A stretch of DNA of 64,000 nucleotides from Tubiluchus corallicola (GCA_030141605.1 JAQGDQ010000062.1:635001-699000); one strand, 5' to 3'; counted from the first letter of the stretch, positions 36,374 to 48,754 are shown. The notes: generated from the letters alone by a model not told the origin. Numbers and translations are program-made.

Positions 36374-37321
36374 CTAAATGTAGTTTTCAATTAGTCGCTT
36401 TTTGTACTTTTTAGTTATTTGTAATAAGGATGAGCAGGTGGTTATTGATGTATCTAAGGCGTTCCAAAGTTTGATTCCATTATGTTGCAGTGTGTTTAGG
36501 CCAAATGATGTTTTATATCGGGCCTGGTAATAAAAACCACTTGTTGCTGCTCGTGTTTCATAAGTATGAATATTGCTAACCTTTTGGAAATAATTTGTAT
36601 AAAGAGTAGGTAAAATGCCGTGTTTGTATTTAAACATAAACTTAAGTAATTCCAAGTTGTATATATCAGCTAGCTTTACTAGTTTCAGATATTTGTATGA
36701 AGGCGTAGCTCGATCCCTGTAGGCAGAAAAAGTAATACATTTGACTATTTTGTTTTGGGCAGTAATTAATGGGTGAAGAGTAGTGGTTTTTGCTCTACCC
36801 CAAGAAAGAATGCAGTAATGTAGATAGGGGTATATTAGTGCATAGTAAAGTATTAGCAGTGTTTTTTTGGTAATAAAGTGTCGTATTTTGTAGAATAAAC
36901 CAATTATTTTGTTAATTTTTTGTGTTATTGTTTGTATATGTGTCTGCCATTTCAAAGTGTTGTCTATATAAAGCCCAAGATATTTTATCGATGTAGCCTG
37001 CATAATTTCATTGTTGTCCATTTTTAACGTAAAAGGAATAATATCGTTTGAAGATGATTTATGTTTGATTATCATATATTTAGTTTTTGCATAATTTACA
37101 GATAGTTTATTGGCTTTCATCCAAATTGAGATTTTTTTGAGTTCTTCGTTCGTTCGTTGTTGGAGGCGATCTATGTCTGAATCATTAAGGAATAGGTTTG
37201 TGTCATCAGCAAAGAGGCGTGTATTGAAATTGGAAACAAGCGGCATGTCGTTCATGTATATAAGAAACAAAAGTGGTCCTAATGTTGACCCTTGTGGTAC
37301 TCTTAAGTAAATTAGAAGCAT
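36374..37321 (-). pseudogene. Reverse transcriptase, catalytic FADD to C-terminus
   Basis: This frame has the motif B segment VPQGSTLGPLLFLIYMND and the catalytic FADD box in LFADDTNLF. Thumb-region blocks KYLGLYIDN and LWNALD follow near the C-terminus. It is separated by a frameshift from the upstream palm part. It belongs to the LINE at 35672-39960. Confidence 0.85.
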
Positions 37322-37776
37322 TGTTTTGTACCACTGTATATTGTTGTTAGATAATTTGTTATTAATTTTAATGTATTACATCGTATGCCATAGTGATTAA
37401 GTTTATGTAAGATTATATGATGGGAGACTGAGTCAAAAGCTTTAGATAAGTCTAGAAAAATTCCGCATGTATAAGTTCGATTATCTAAATTCTTGAGCAT
37501 GTTTTCAATGAGCTCTGCTGTAGCTAGAGCAGTTGAATGGTTTTTTCTGAATCCAAATTGGCATTTTGTGAGTACACTGCAAGAATTTAGGAAATTGATG
37601 AGGCGGTTGTATATAATAATTTCATAGATCTTAGATATAGGAGACAGTATAGAAATTGGACGATAATTTTTTGGTTCCTCGGGTGAGTCAGCTTTAAATA
37701 CAGGTGTCACTTTAGCTATTTTGAGAAAGTCGGGAAAGACTCCTTGTGTAACTGATAGGTTGAAAAGATGGGTCAA
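37312..37776 (-). pseudogene. Reverse transcriptase, fingers and motif A
   Basis: The frame contains ITPVFKADSP-like sequence (AKVTPVFKAD), NYRPISILSPISKI, QFGFRKNHST, and motif A FLDLSKAFDSVSH with the first catalytic aspartate. It overlaps the next fragment in a different frame, so a frameshift near 37315 breaks the protein. Confidence 0.85.
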
Positions 37777-37890
37777 AATGGGGACAATTTTATTAGCAGC
37801 AAGCTTATAGTATTTATTAGGTATGTTTTCCTGACCAGTAGACTTTGATTCATTAAGCTTATTAATTTTCAGCTTTTATTTCGGCTTGTG

Positions 37891-38667
37891 TCACTGGGTA
37901 AAAAATATTGTTTTTTCATTTCTGTTTGTTAGATATGAGTCAAAACTAACTAGTGATGGTGGAATTTTTTTGGCCATATTTTCGCCAATAGATTGAAAAA
38001 AGTTGTTGAAAGCATTTGCAATTTCCATTTTATCTGTTAATGTGCGGCCATTGTATTTGAGTTTCTCAGGTGCAGATTGAGTTTTGTTATTTCTACCCAG
38101 TATGTTATTAATATTCATCCATGTCTTTTTTATATTGTTGCTGTGTACTGTAAATAAGTTTTCGTAAAAATCTTTCTTAGCAATGTTTTTTAGATGATTC
38201 AGCCTATTTGAGTATACTTTATATATGTTTCTGTCATATTCCGAAGGCGATATTTTATGTGTTTTGTACATTGTGCTTCGTTTTCGAATTGAAGTTAATA
38301 GCCCTGGAGTAATCCAAGGTTTGTTAAATGTTTTGCTTTCCTTTCTTGACAAGGTCCTTGTAAAAGCATCATTAGTATCAGTGATATTAAGTGTGTTTAC
38401 TAACAATTTTTCAAGATCTTGTAAAAAGGACTCCGTATTGAAATTCTTTTTATCTCGTATTGTTATTTTAGTTTTAGCTTTGACTAAGTGAGCAGATTTT
38501 ACAATTATAAATATAGGCAAGTGATCAGCTACTTCACTAAGTATGATACCAGAAACTATGTGGTTCTGATATGAGTTTGTATAGAAATGATCTATAAGTG
38601 TTTGTGAAGTATGAGTAATTCTGGTCGGGTAGGTTATTAGGGGTGTATAGCAATTTGTAAATAGCAT
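37891..38667 (-). pseudogene. Endonuclease C-terminus and linker to reverse transcriptase
   Basis: The start of the frame (YPTRITHTSQTLIDHFYTN, ending SEVADHLPIF) matches the last conserved blocks of an AP-like endonuclease with its S/D-H catalytic end. The rest is the variable region before the RT fingers. The frame is cut at 37891, and the link to the RT fragment at 37776 is lost to further lesions. Confidence 0.8.
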
Positions 38668-38779
38668 GTTAAGATAATCATTTACTTGTGATTTTTGTTC
38701 ATACTGTAGTAGATTTATGTTTGTGTCGCCGCAGATATATGCGGTCCTTCCAGATCTGTTTATTTTAGATAAGACTCTT

Positions 38780-39571
38780 TCAGCCTCTTCCCGAAAGTGC
38801 TGTAGTGAAGTGTTTGGGTGTCTGTAGATGACCCCGAAAATGACAGTTTTTTGGTGTTTTTAATTCTAGCCAAAGTTGCTCTACCTGTATCCTACTGGTC
38901 AAATTATTTTGTGTTTTTGTAGCAGCTATTTGATAGTCTGTGTTTACAGAAAATGCGATGTTTCGTTTTATATAGATTCCTACCCCACCAGCATTTGTTT
39001 GTGAATTTACATTTAAAAATAAATAACCTGGTATATCACAAAGAAATGCTGTGTTGCTTTGTAGTTTTGTTTCAGAGATGGCGATAGCATCTGGTGGGTT
39101 ATCCTCAAAATGTGCTAATACATCAAGCATGTTTGAGAAGTTCTTTGATAGACTTCGGGTATTAAAATGTATAAAGAACATGTCATTTTTGTTTACAACT
39201 AAATCAGAGTTTTGTCTCAGAGCAGCGAGCTTGTAGTATTTGCACATATTGAAGTTTGTGTAATGATCTGGATCCTGTTCATCATGTTCATTTGCGGTGA
39301 AAACTGATGATAAATTTTTTAAAACATTGCTCATTTGGCTTGCACTGAAAATGTCTCTTAGCTCGTCATTTTCAGTGCTTTGAAAGTGGAGTATTCTATT
39401 TATACATGGCTGACAAAAAGGAATGTCTGAATTAGCCAACTTTTGAAAGTCTTGCATTGTTATCATAGTGCATTTAAGATGACACCATTTCCTACAGATT
39501 TCACAGTATAGGGCATTCTGATTAATTTTGCAAGCAAGCGTACATCCAGTGCAGGGATACTGAATTACCAT
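38780..39571 (-). pseudogene. LINE ORF2 N-terminus: PHD-like finger and endonuclease
   Basis: The protein begins with a Cys/His cluster typical of a PHD-like finger (CTGC, CEICRKWCHLKC, CQPC in the first 60 residues). It continues into an endonuclease with HFNTRSLSKN, AISETKL carrying the catalytic glutamate, and GGVGIYIKR. A frameshift near 38862 ends the correct frame; the neighbouring frame continues with VIYRHPN and the GD-N motif. Confidence 0.85.
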
Positions 39572-39639
39572 TTAATTTATAACAAAGGTAATTTAATTTA
39601 TATACAGATGTAGGTAATCTGTATATAGCTGGGTTCTAG

Positions 39640-39939
39640 CTAAAGCATGTTCAAGTCATCTTCACTATTTATTGAGATAACAGGGCTGCTATCATTTACT
39701 CTCATTTTGATTTTTCCATTTACAGTCCATAAATATTTTATGTTCTTATTTCGTTTTACGCATCGACTTTGAAACAGCAGTTTTCTCTTCATTTGCGTTA
39801 GAGATTCATTAACATAGATTTTACTACTGTTATATTTAGCTACGGTAAGCATATCAGCATTACCTGCATGTCTTCTTTTTTCATAGAATTGGGTTCTTAC
39901 ATCTCTTCTTGTAAATTTCACAATGATCTTGGGGCACAT
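39640..39939 (-). pseudogene. LINE ORF1 C-terminal fragment
   Basis: The 99-codon fragment reads KIIVKFTRRDVRTQFYEKR, then IYVNESLT and an LWTVNGKI block. This resembles the C-terminal part of ORF1 proteins carried by CR1/L2-type LINEs. It ends 68 bp before ORF2 begins. The N-terminal part, with any coiled coil, is lost to 5' truncation near 39960. Confidence 0.65.
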
Positions 39940-39960
39940 TCCCCTCTTTGGTGGTGGTAG

Positions 39961-42507
39961 CCGGTGAGACGTGCTTATGTCATATGGGCTGCCCGGCTGG
40001 AGTCAGTTCAAACCTTACCATCTTAAGCTGACGATTCTAATACTTGCATCAAATTATTCAGAACTAGTTTGTTGGGGCCATCCGCATAATAACAATATGA
40101 AGTTTTTGGTAGATTTCGAGGACCTACCTACCTTGCATTATAATGGCGTTACCATGCCTCACTACCTAAAACCCTTTATATTGGTAATCATCGATCTATA
40201 GCTTTTTGTACGTTTCCTTAAAAATTTGATAATGACGACTTACAAAGTAAAACGGAAAAGGATACTAATATGTATCAGTGAAGATAGATAATCAATCTTT
40301 GTATATAAAATAAAACGACTAATGCGGAGGTAATAATTGCGTTAAAAAGGATCCTATAAAACTCTTTCCCAGATGAAAGATCTCCCAAAAATGTTTCTTA
40401 AGAGAAACTTCATGGTTCTATTATTAGTTGATAAATCCGCTATTTTCGTAAGATAAAGCCTTTGACGTCTTAACCCTCTTAGCTGCCTACCCTTCCTACC
40501 ACTTCTCATACTTTCCCTCTCTCCTTCTCAATCTTCCTTCCTATCTATCCCCCGTCTCTCTCCTTATCTCTTCCCCTACCTACCTTTCTTCTCTCTACCT
40601 GTCCCTTTTTTCACCCTGCTAGCAAGCGACATGCCATCACTGGTCCTATTAAGGTTTGCCTGTACTCGCCCAGCACTGAACTCACTCTGTCTCATAAAAG
40701 CCATGCCACTATCATGCCAGCACGGGGCCAGCAATGTTAACTATATTATAGCAAGGAAGCAGCATGCCATCACTGGCTCAATTAAGGTTTGCCTCCTTCT
40801 CTCTCTCATTCGCCTTTTATCAACAATGCCTTCATAACAACTATCAGAAATCAGAATCATTTCAAATGATGCAATATTTAAAAGGTCAATGTTTAAAAAA
40901 CAAAGGTAGTTTTTAAGGTTGTTGTGAGTAAATATTTTATTTTGAAACTTTGTTATTACAATTTTAGGTTGTTTTTATTATGAAACGGCTTTCCCAAAGT
41001 ATAAAGCAATCATCAAACAAATCAGTTCCCAGGTCAGGGCATTGCCAAATTTCTGTAGTCAAGCACGTCACGATCAGTCACTATTGCATATAGTATATGC
41101 AATGATCATACGCGATTCGTTATTTAATCGTTCTGACATGATCGTTTGATTACATGATCATATGTAGTTAAAATAAACTACTTTTCATTGCATAATATCT
41201 ACCTGCGCTTTAAAAAAGGATTTTTTTATTATATTTTCTGTGGATTTTATTACCTATGAACTGACGGTTCTGTGTAAAAATTTTTCTAGGAAATCGCAAT
41301 GCTGGGAAGAATCGTTTCTGGAAACATCTTTTTGTGGAAATTTTTCTGGCAAAATTTTTTTCTCAATTTTTTTTTGTCTGGCAAGAAAAACTCTTCTGGG
41401 AAAAGACACTATCCCGTTTAGAAATGCATACATATGCATATAATACGTGTAGACATGCATGTATTAGCTAAAGGTGTAAAAGGAACCCCCGATGCCCAAT
41501 TACGTGCTACAGAATTGTCCTCAGTAGAACCATCCTTTTTCTCCAAAGCCAAGAAAACTTATACCAGATTGCATGCCTAGCCTTCAATGGGTTTATTGGC
41601 TCTACACACTACAGCTCAATTGTTACTGCTAAAAGAATTGCAGAAAGTTTCACTTTCTCCATGAGCTTTACCAAATTGAACACCAAATGTCTGGGGCCCA
41701 AATATCAGTAGACCCACAAAAACTATAAAACTTTTAAATAAATTGTGAAAACGATTAATTAATGATGCATAACAATGACAATGGTTATAATATTATCATT
41801 GCTTACCTTTCGAGAAAAATGTAATTTCTTCAATGCAAAACACACCCACATACAAACTAATAACTGTCAACGATTCTTTCCTGTCAAAAGCAAGAACACA
41901 AATGACGTGACGACTGCTTTTATATTAGATGGAGTTATCTTATCATAGTGTGAGAACGAGAATACACGGTTAAAGGAAACATGTGGAAGTTAAGAAACAC
42001 AGAGAATGGTCAGTGAATGCGTGACTCACTAAGTGTAAAGTTTCAATGCTGGCTTTGGGCGATTTTTTTGTTTGCTGAAAAGGATCTAGTTATATTCGAA
42101 TGTGGCTTATAAGTCAGGTTCCAATCTTGCAACAACCATCTACATTAAGTGGGCACTGGCTTTGAGTGCTAAACTGAGTACCACTGATAAAGGAAAAAAC
42201 CTTTAGAAAAATTATTATTACAGTACACTTTAACAGTCTGATATTACTGTCTCGTTTTTTACACTTAATTTTTTTCCTTTTTACAGTCATTAGTTTATCA
42301 GCCACGTCTATTAGAATGTATTTTGCCTATACTTTAAAAATTATCACTAGACCATTTCATTTATATCACTTATATATATATATATCATTCCTTGATAGGC
42401 TTTACCTAATCCACATTTTTAATCTTTTAATCTTTACATTTTTAATTAAACTCATTTTTTTAAATACATCAAACTTTGCACTGGTATCAGTCCTTCACTA
42501 GCAAACA
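39961..42507. other. Gene-free stretch with low-complexity patches
   Basis: No gene is recognised. It contains a polypyrimidine tract (40475-40620), a direct repeat (40630-40795), a 19-nt near-perfect palindrome TTGCATATAGTATATGCAA near 41084-41102, and a TA repeat near 42370. The part nearest 42507 must include the BTBD9 3'UTR. Confidence 0.45.
40630..40795 (+). repeat. Direct repeat pair, 133 bp apart
   Basis: ATGCCATCACTGG, a few variable bases, and ATTAAGGTTTGCCT occur at 40631 and again at 40764. Two copies of a longer unit are likely; no function is apparent. Confidence 0.55.
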
Positions 42508-44664
42508 TCACTTATAATTAACTCCAAAGGGCTTATTAGGTACGGAAAATCTCCTAATTCGACCAGCTGATGCACTACGGGCAGCACGAGGCCCTTGGTC
42601 AAAGTAGTGTTCACCGTCAAGACTTGCATGGTGGCTTCTATCTATTTGAAACTGATCACTACGACTTGCTCTGAGAGGTGATTCAACATTCACAATGCTA
42701 TTAGCACATTCATGTTGTGTATTTCGAATGCAGTGTAGTTGTTGGTCAATACCATAAGCAGCATCTTGACCAGCAATGTCGCTATTTTTTGCATTTTCAA
42801 GACCGCTGCCATTAGCATCATCAGCAGAATTATTTCCTCGAGGCTCAGTGCCACCAAGAACAAATCTTGATGTGTTGGTATCCCTACCAGACTGCTCCCC
42901 ATTTCCACCATCACCTCGATCGTGATCAGTAGAATTACCACCATCTCCAGGAACAAGGGGCTCACTGTCATCAGTTACTTCACCAGTTGCTGGACATTCA
43001 AAATGGACAACGTGAAACACTTCATTCGCTGTATTGTGAGTGCCAACAATTTTTATGAAAGTTATTGCACGCTTGGCAAATGTTATCGTCTGCCAAGATC
43101 TACAACGTTCCTTAGTTCGATCACACACAATTTCCCATCTCTGATTGTCGGTGGACACCTCCACAAGAAAAGAATAGCAACGATCGTCACAGTCCCATAA
43201 AAGTAACCTCATAGAGCTAACCAAATAGGGCTGCGCAAGTTGGACAATTATAGAACCACTCCCAAGCTGATGACAGGTATATCCAGAATCCCAATCATAG
43301 TTATGTATGTCACCATTTATCAATGCATTTCTGCTTCTGCTCACACCATCTATTACCACAGCATCATGTTGAGTACTAGCCACATTCTCCTTAGGAACAA
43401 TAAGACCTCTTTCAATGCAAAACACGTCTTTGGTATAATAAGCCTCCATTGCTACAAGGTGAAACACACGATTGATTGTATTATGCGTGCCAACTACACG
43501 TATATACTTCACAACACGGGCTGGGAAGTACAGTCTTTGCCAGGATCTACACAAGTAGCGAGAGTGGTCAACAACTCGTGTCCAGTTACTATCGTCCATA
43601 GAAACTTCAACAAAATATGAATACGAGCGCATGTCTTTATCCCAAAGCAATAGCCGTATACAGTTAATAATACACTGCATTCCAAGCTTAACAACTATTC
43701 CAGTGTTTGGTGGCTCTTCAATAGGATGTCGTGTGTAGCCACGATCCATGTCATAATTAACAACATCACCATCTAGAAGAGCTGATTTAACCTCTCCTTT
43801 TATGACAACAGCACCATGTCTTGGCGACACAAGGTTTTCGCCAATTATCAAAATGCCTCTATAATTCAGATCATTATTGCGGCATTCAACCCTTTCTTTA
43901 ATAGCATCCAGTATAGCATCAGCAGGAAACAGATTTGTAGGGCGCACTACATTCAATAAATCTTGTAGAGTCATTAAAGGTAGCCTAACTGCTTTTAGTA
44001 TTTCTTCTGCACTTACCACTGGGTTTGCTCCTGTCCAGTTCTTCACAGAGTAGAATATCTCGCTCTCTGGTGCACAAAAAGAATCCCGGCAAATCATTTC
44101 ATAAACAGACGAAGCAGAAAGTGCAAGGAATGATCCAGAATTCAGAACTTCTAATGCATGCCTGTCCATATATTCAAAACAGGTATCCCGTAAAGACACT
44201 AAGTTATATAAGGACGCTGCATCATAAATCATACACACATTATTAATGTTTAATATTGCTTTTAGGTAATGACAAATGCTTGATTCTAATGCTTGAAAAC
44301 CATATTGGTGAACTAAGCCTAATATGTCTAAAATTAAGTCCTCTTTTAGACTGCTGAGTACCACACGACCAGTGTATATGTACTGTACTAGTATCCTGAA
44401 TGCTGCAGCTGATGTATCATGCAGCACTACTTTTGCCATTCCGGGCTGTGATTCCTTCATGCCTCCAAAAAGCATTGCTCTGAAGTACTCACTTCTGGCA
44501 GCAAGAATAACTTTATGGCTAGGAAAGGACTCATCTTCAACAACAAGTGTAACATCGCTAAACTCGTCATCTAGACAAAGTTTACCAAAGTCTTCAGATA
44601 ATAATTCAACATGTTCAACTTCCTTTGGTGGAACAGATGAAAAAAATGTCCGGCGATCACACAT
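42508..44664 (-). CDS. BTBD9: BTB/POZ domain-containing protein 9
   Basis: The single coding exon encodes 718 residues, against about 612 in human. A BTB domain (about 27-130, with FSDVTLVVEDESFPSHKVIL) is followed by a BACK domain (about 135-235, with RLPLMTLQDLLNVVRP). Two discoidin/F5-8C-like repeats come next (about 270-410 and 420-560), each with a LLLWDxDxRxYSxxVEVS block and VGTHNT. The order and many residues match BTBD9 throughout. Members act as cullin-3 substrate adaptors, and the fly and mammalian proteins are linked to sleep, movement and iron handling. The final 150 residues are a low-complexity Asn/Asp/Gly-rich tail that accounts for the extra length. The start ATG is 8 nt after a TTTTTGCAG acceptor, so the leader comes from an upstream exon. 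The gene looks intact. Confidence 0.96.
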   Translation of the reverse strand: MCDRRTFFSSVPPKEVEHVELLSEDFGKLCLDDEFSDVTLVVEDESFPSHKVILAARSEYFRAMLFGGMKESQPGMAKVVLHDTSAAAFRILVQYIYTGRVVLSSLKEDLILDILGLVHQYGFQALESSICHYLKAILNINNVCMIYDAASLYNLVSLRDTCFEYMDRHALEVLNSGSFLALSASSVYEMICRDSFCAPESEIFYSVKNWTGANPVVSAEEILKAVRLPLMTLQDLLNVVRPTNLFPADAILDAIKERVECRNNDLNYRGILIIGENLVSPRHGAVVIKGEVKSALLDGDVVNYDMDRGYTRHPIEEPPNTGIVVKLGMQCIINCIRLLLWDKDMRSYSYFVEVSMDDSNWTRVVDHSRYLCRSWQRLYFPARVVKYIRVVGTHNTINRVFHLVAMEAYYTKDVFCIERGLIVPKENVASTQHDAVVIDGVSRSRNALINGDIHNYDWDSGYTCHQLGSGSIIVQLAQPYLVSSMRLLLWDCDDRCYSFLVEVSTDNQRWEIVCDRTKERCRSWQTITFAKRAITFIKIVGTHNTANEVFHVVHFECPATGEVTDDSEPLVPGDGGNSTDHDRGDGGNGEQSGRDTNTSRFVLGGTEPRGNNSADDANGSGLENAKNSDIAGQDAAYGIDQQLHCIRNTQHECANSIVNVESPLRASRSDQFQIDRSHHASLDGEHYFDQGPRAARSASAGRIRRFSVPNKPFGVNYK

Positions 44665-44682
44665 GATGGAATCTGCAAAAAT
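44665..44682 (-). other. 3' splice site just before the BTBD9 start codon
   Basis: On the minus strand ATATTTTTGCAG is followed by ATTCCATC and the ATG. AG falls at 44674-44673. The exon therefore begins at 44672, with an 8-nt leader. Confidence 0.65.
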
Positions 44683-47600
44683 ATTTAAAAATTTATATTA
44701 TTTTTGTAATATACTTTCATTACTTTATGCCATCATGCACTTGTAAGTTAAATATCAACATCTAATCACTCTGACCAGGTGCTATAGTTATGGCTAATAA
44801 TTTAAACTAATATACATGTATTCAAAATTGCATTAATATAAATAATTGTGATTTCCTGATGGCTTTAGGATTGGTATTGGTTATCATGCGTAAAGTTCAA
44901 GTGCCAAGTAAATTGTGATGGACCTTTATTGGAAGCAATGAGCGGATTCATAGGTCTATATAAAGTCAAGGCTATTCCCCACTTTTAAACCATTATAGAG
45001 AAGTGTGCTTGCATTGTAAAATTAACTATTTTGTTTTGCTCTGCATGCAGTTGGCTGTTAAGCACTGGGGACAAATCTAAAGTGCAGATTAGGGCCCACG
45101 TAAATCTAAGAATTTGATAGTTGACACCTGAATTAGGTTTTGATTATTGCATTACTTTTCATTTGCATGTCCTGGTAATAGTTTTTGTTAATTAGTAGTT
45201 CCATTTTCACTGGTGCAGGAGCAGAATGAAGATAGTTTTCTAATGGAAAAAGCAATTTCTGAATTTGAACGAAAATCTGCTTATAAAACTGCGGCTGAGT
45301 TTTATTACATATATTATTACATTTTCACAAGACTTCCACAGTGTCAATTTAATAGCAAAAATAAAATGACTGATAAACTCAATAAATGCACAAGTGTTTA
45401 AGTATAATGCAATGCTTGATAGCAGATAGCCACAGCTACTAAAATTGCTATAGTTTGTGCTATTTCTGTGAATATCAAAAAAGCGATCAGGACAAGCTTA
45501 TAAATAACTTTTTACATGCGCTATGCATAATTTCCGATTAACAGAAAAATAACAGAAAAACCATTTCATCAAAACTGATATGATAACGATACTCCTAAGC
45601 CAGCCACAAATTTTTTTTAGTTAGTTCAAACAATGTCAGTAGGCAGAGAGGAAAGTTTTTTGCTGAAATTTTTTTTTAAAGCTTTGTGAATGTTTATATC
45701 ATGGAATACTTAAATTTGGTTAGAATCAAAGTTGTTTACTTTCCCACTGGTTAGCAGTAATGTTTTATATTACATTTTTTACTCTGTTTTTTAATTTTTT
45801 GTTTCACATTACTAGATTAATTTACCACGTAATTACCGATTATCGTACAGTCTCTTTTTATAAGGCATAAACGTATGTTCTGATACATATGGTACAAACA
45901 GCAACACTACTTGGCCATTAATACAATAGTTCGATGGAAAATACGATAATTTTTAAAACCAATATGATAATTAGCATGACGAAATGGCAACCCTGGCCAA
46001 AAGTTTTGTGCAGAAAAGCATGGCTGTGCTCTAGCCAAAAAAACGAGAATATAATAATTATTGTATTTTACATTTAAATAAAAAATACACTCTTATATCT
46101 CTGCGCCAGGTAGTATATGAACGTGTAAAAAAATTATAAAATTCCAGGTTGTATCGATAAAAAAATTAAACGGGTGATTAGACGGAAACCGAAATATTTT
46201 TATTGTCACAATAGTATTGATATGGTAAAGATAAAAACAAATTTTAGAATTCAATATCAATAGAATAATATGCAATCGATTTTTTTGCTATCGTTAACAA
46301 ACCTCAGTACTGTAATCATTATCTTGCTTGGCATTCTTTAGAACAGATTTTTAAAATACTTTGAAGGTATGCCAAACCACTGTTATTATTTGTTAAGATT
46401 TTAAAAGGAGTATGTTCATTAAGTGTTGATAAATGCTATAATAAATTTCTTGTATTAAAGGTAAAGAGGCAATTTTTCATCGAAGAAACTATTTTAAACT
46501 AGATTGAAGGTCTAGACAATTCATCACTATGACTATTAGAAACCAGAAACTCAAAGTTAGATGAGAATAATTATAACATTGGAATAATTACAACAGTGAC
46601 ATGGCACCACTTGTGCATGCCTGAGACAGACTTCATGAGGCTGTGACTACAGCAAAGTCTGCTAACTCTTTCAAAGCAAAGCTGCATGAGCACAAAAGGT
46701 ACAGGTATATCACAAACTGGAAAGTCACATTGTGAAAGATCCACAAAATTATCAGGGAAAGCGGAAGAAGGAAAGACCGGCCGAAAGATACTAACATACA
46801 AAAACCGTACCAGATAAGTGAAATGAAGTATTTGCCTTGCCGAAGGCAGATTAAAGCCTACCATTTGTCACAGTTTTATCAGTTACTCCTAATTCCAGAA
46901 CACTAAATGCAAAATCGAAGCGACTCCTACCCCCCCAGTCCTAACTGGTATCACTGTTATTATAATTAATATAATATTACTTATTAGTGTTAAAACTTTA
47001 CTTTAGTATAAAATAAACCATGGCAAAGAACAATGTCAAAACATCTCTTTACTGTCTTATCAGGTTTAGAGATAAAACACTATATATAACAGCTTTTAGC
47101 TTACCTAACCAACCCAAAAGAGCAAGCAAGTTTACATGCTTGATAAGACGTATTTAATTTAGAATAAACGAACATACCAACGCGTGAAATTAAGATCCGC
47201 GAACCCTTCACAGGAATAAGTAGACTTGACACTCGTAATATGTACTAGAGTTCGCACCTTCGTAAATCTGATGAATTCAGCATCATGCACTGCACCTTGA
47301 CTACCTTCAACAGTGCCGTTAAACAAACCTTGAACTTTCTTCCGAAGGCTTCGTTCAAATCTGATCAATAATATCACCCGAGATACTAAGTGAACTATAC
47401 AGCAATAGTTCTACAATTGCTTTAAGGGCTAAAAAGCATTTTCAACTCAAGCAGTTTTCTTCCGTCACCAGATCCAAATCTCAGACCGGTGATTTGTCCA
47501 CTAGTATAAAGTGGTCTTACAAAGATCATGCATAGTACTTGATTTTATTCTGCAGTAAAACCATTATTAGTTCATTATAAATTTTGCACAGAAACTGCAG

Positions 47601-48479
47601 CAAAACATTTTAATGATAAAGAACATAATTATGTGACTAAAGTCCAGAATTATACGAATCTATAATTTTAGGTTCGAATCGAATTCGAACTAAAAAAACT
47701 TATTCGAATCGAATTCGAACGTTCGAGTTTCAACAAGTACAACCTTACTAAGTTCCAGATAGCGAATACAAAAAGGCATCATTTCTGATGATATAAGACT
47801 GAACTCATAAAGCTGATCAACATTATTTATTAGCCATATTGAAATGTAATGCACAACACAAGACATGATCTATATGACCAGGTATCTAGATGAGCTGTGC
47901 TTATAATCTTATTTGATTGCGCACAGGCACCTGGATCATCAGGTTTCAAAGATTGTCATTGATTATTGTATAAATAGTGTCCTAAGAACCAGAAGTGCAG
48001 CGATTACTTCCAGAACAGAACGTTTATTTCCAGTGAGCACTGAATGACTGAGATGACAGAGCAATGGACCAAAAAAAGAGGAATTATCTGCATTTCATGA
48101 CTGATATATGAACTGCTTACATAATCGGTCAAATCAGCAATCACCATGCATGATGCAAGAATTAAGAATGCAGCTACGCACAGACACTTGCCACTTTCTC
48201 ACGTCGTTCAAATTAGCTCCAAAAAACAATTTATCACTTTTGTTTCAGCAGCCGAATATATCAATTATTTGCTCAGAATCGGAAAGCACAGTCGGGATTT
48301 TGTAAATAATATGAAATAATGGGGAATTTCTATTTGATAGTCGCTGGCGAACAATCAATGCGTGCGCACTAAAGACAGGAAGCAGTAAGCGTTTTATAAA
48401 CAATCGAACACCTGCAGAGAACGCCAGTGACTAGTATATTTCCAATTTTGCTACTGCTAATTGTTTCCAGACCACTCTC
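44683..48479. other. Gene-free stretch upstream of BTBD9
   Basis: No gene is recognised. The stretch at 47165-47400 is less AT-rich than its surroundings and is a candidate for the BTBD9 promoter or first exon. Around 46595-46690 a few residues on the plus strand resemble a LINE reverse-transcriptase C-terminus (SFKAKLHEH), too little for a call. A TTCGAA-rich repeat is listed separately. Confidence 0.35.
47671..47724. repeat. TTCGAATCGAATTCGAAC direct repeat
   Basis: The 18-nt string TTCGAATCGAATTCGAAC occurs twice within 54 bp, separated by an A/T-rich spacer, with a third TTCGA nearby. The unit is itself nearly palindromic. It may be the end of a worn element. Confidence 0.5.
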
Positions 48480-48754
48480 ACAGCTGGTCAGGGACCGGGA
48501 GACGGCACAGATGACGCCCCCTGTGAGATTAAGATTCGGGCATCCAGGTGCATGGCATAAATATTGCTCTCTTAAGATTCGGGCCATATTTGAATTCCTG
48601 GAAAAAATATCAATTTCGGAGTTGAAAAAACTATTTTCTGAAAATATAAAGGGCAGTTCTGCCCGAATTTAGCTGTCAATTTTGCCCGAATTTTTTGAAA
48701 CACGAATTGGGGGGGGGGGGCAAACTGTCCCCCTGCCCGCTGCCCAGTACGCCA
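48480..48754. repeat. GC-rich repeat with G homopolymer
   Basis: TTAAGATTCGGGC occurs twice (about 48528 and 48572) and TTTTGCCCGAATTT follows. A run of twelve G at 48709-48720 is followed by CCCCCTGCCCGCTGCCC and then AGTACGCCAATG. The composition differs sharply from the AT-rich surroundings, so this is probably the end of another repeat family. It abuts the first codons of the CCCH LINE. Confidence 0.45.

Larger units (their letters stand above)
35672..39960 (-). mobile_element. CR1/L2-like non-LTR retrotransposon, dead
   Basis: On the minus strand the order is: end of ORF1 (39939-39640), ORF2 with a PHD-like zinc finger, an endonuclease domain and a reverse transcriptase (39571-36374), a 3'UTR of about 700 bp with a 41-nt hairpin, and a terminal TTGAA repeat at about 35703-35672. 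The 5' end is truncated within ORF1. ORF2 is broken by at least three frameshifts or stops, so the copy is inactive. Clade assignment to CR1/L2 rests on the PHD-endonuclease-RT order and the repeat tail. Confidence 0.85.

Noticed and set aside
42508-44664. BTBD9 or PRMT7 as processed retrocopies
   Set aside because: Both frames are fully intact over 2 kb with all domains. Acceptor sites precede the ATGs and no poly-A tract or target duplication was seen downstream, so working genes are more likely.
45213-45401. Plus-strand frame after a GGTGCAG acceptor-like site
   Set aside because: The first 30 residues look protein-like, but no domain, donor or partner exon could be found, so it is not called as an exon.
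46571-46864. Possible LINE reverse-transcriptase remnant
   Set aside because: Only one short block (SFKAKLHEH) on the plus strand resembles a LINE C-terminus. The evidence is too thin to list.
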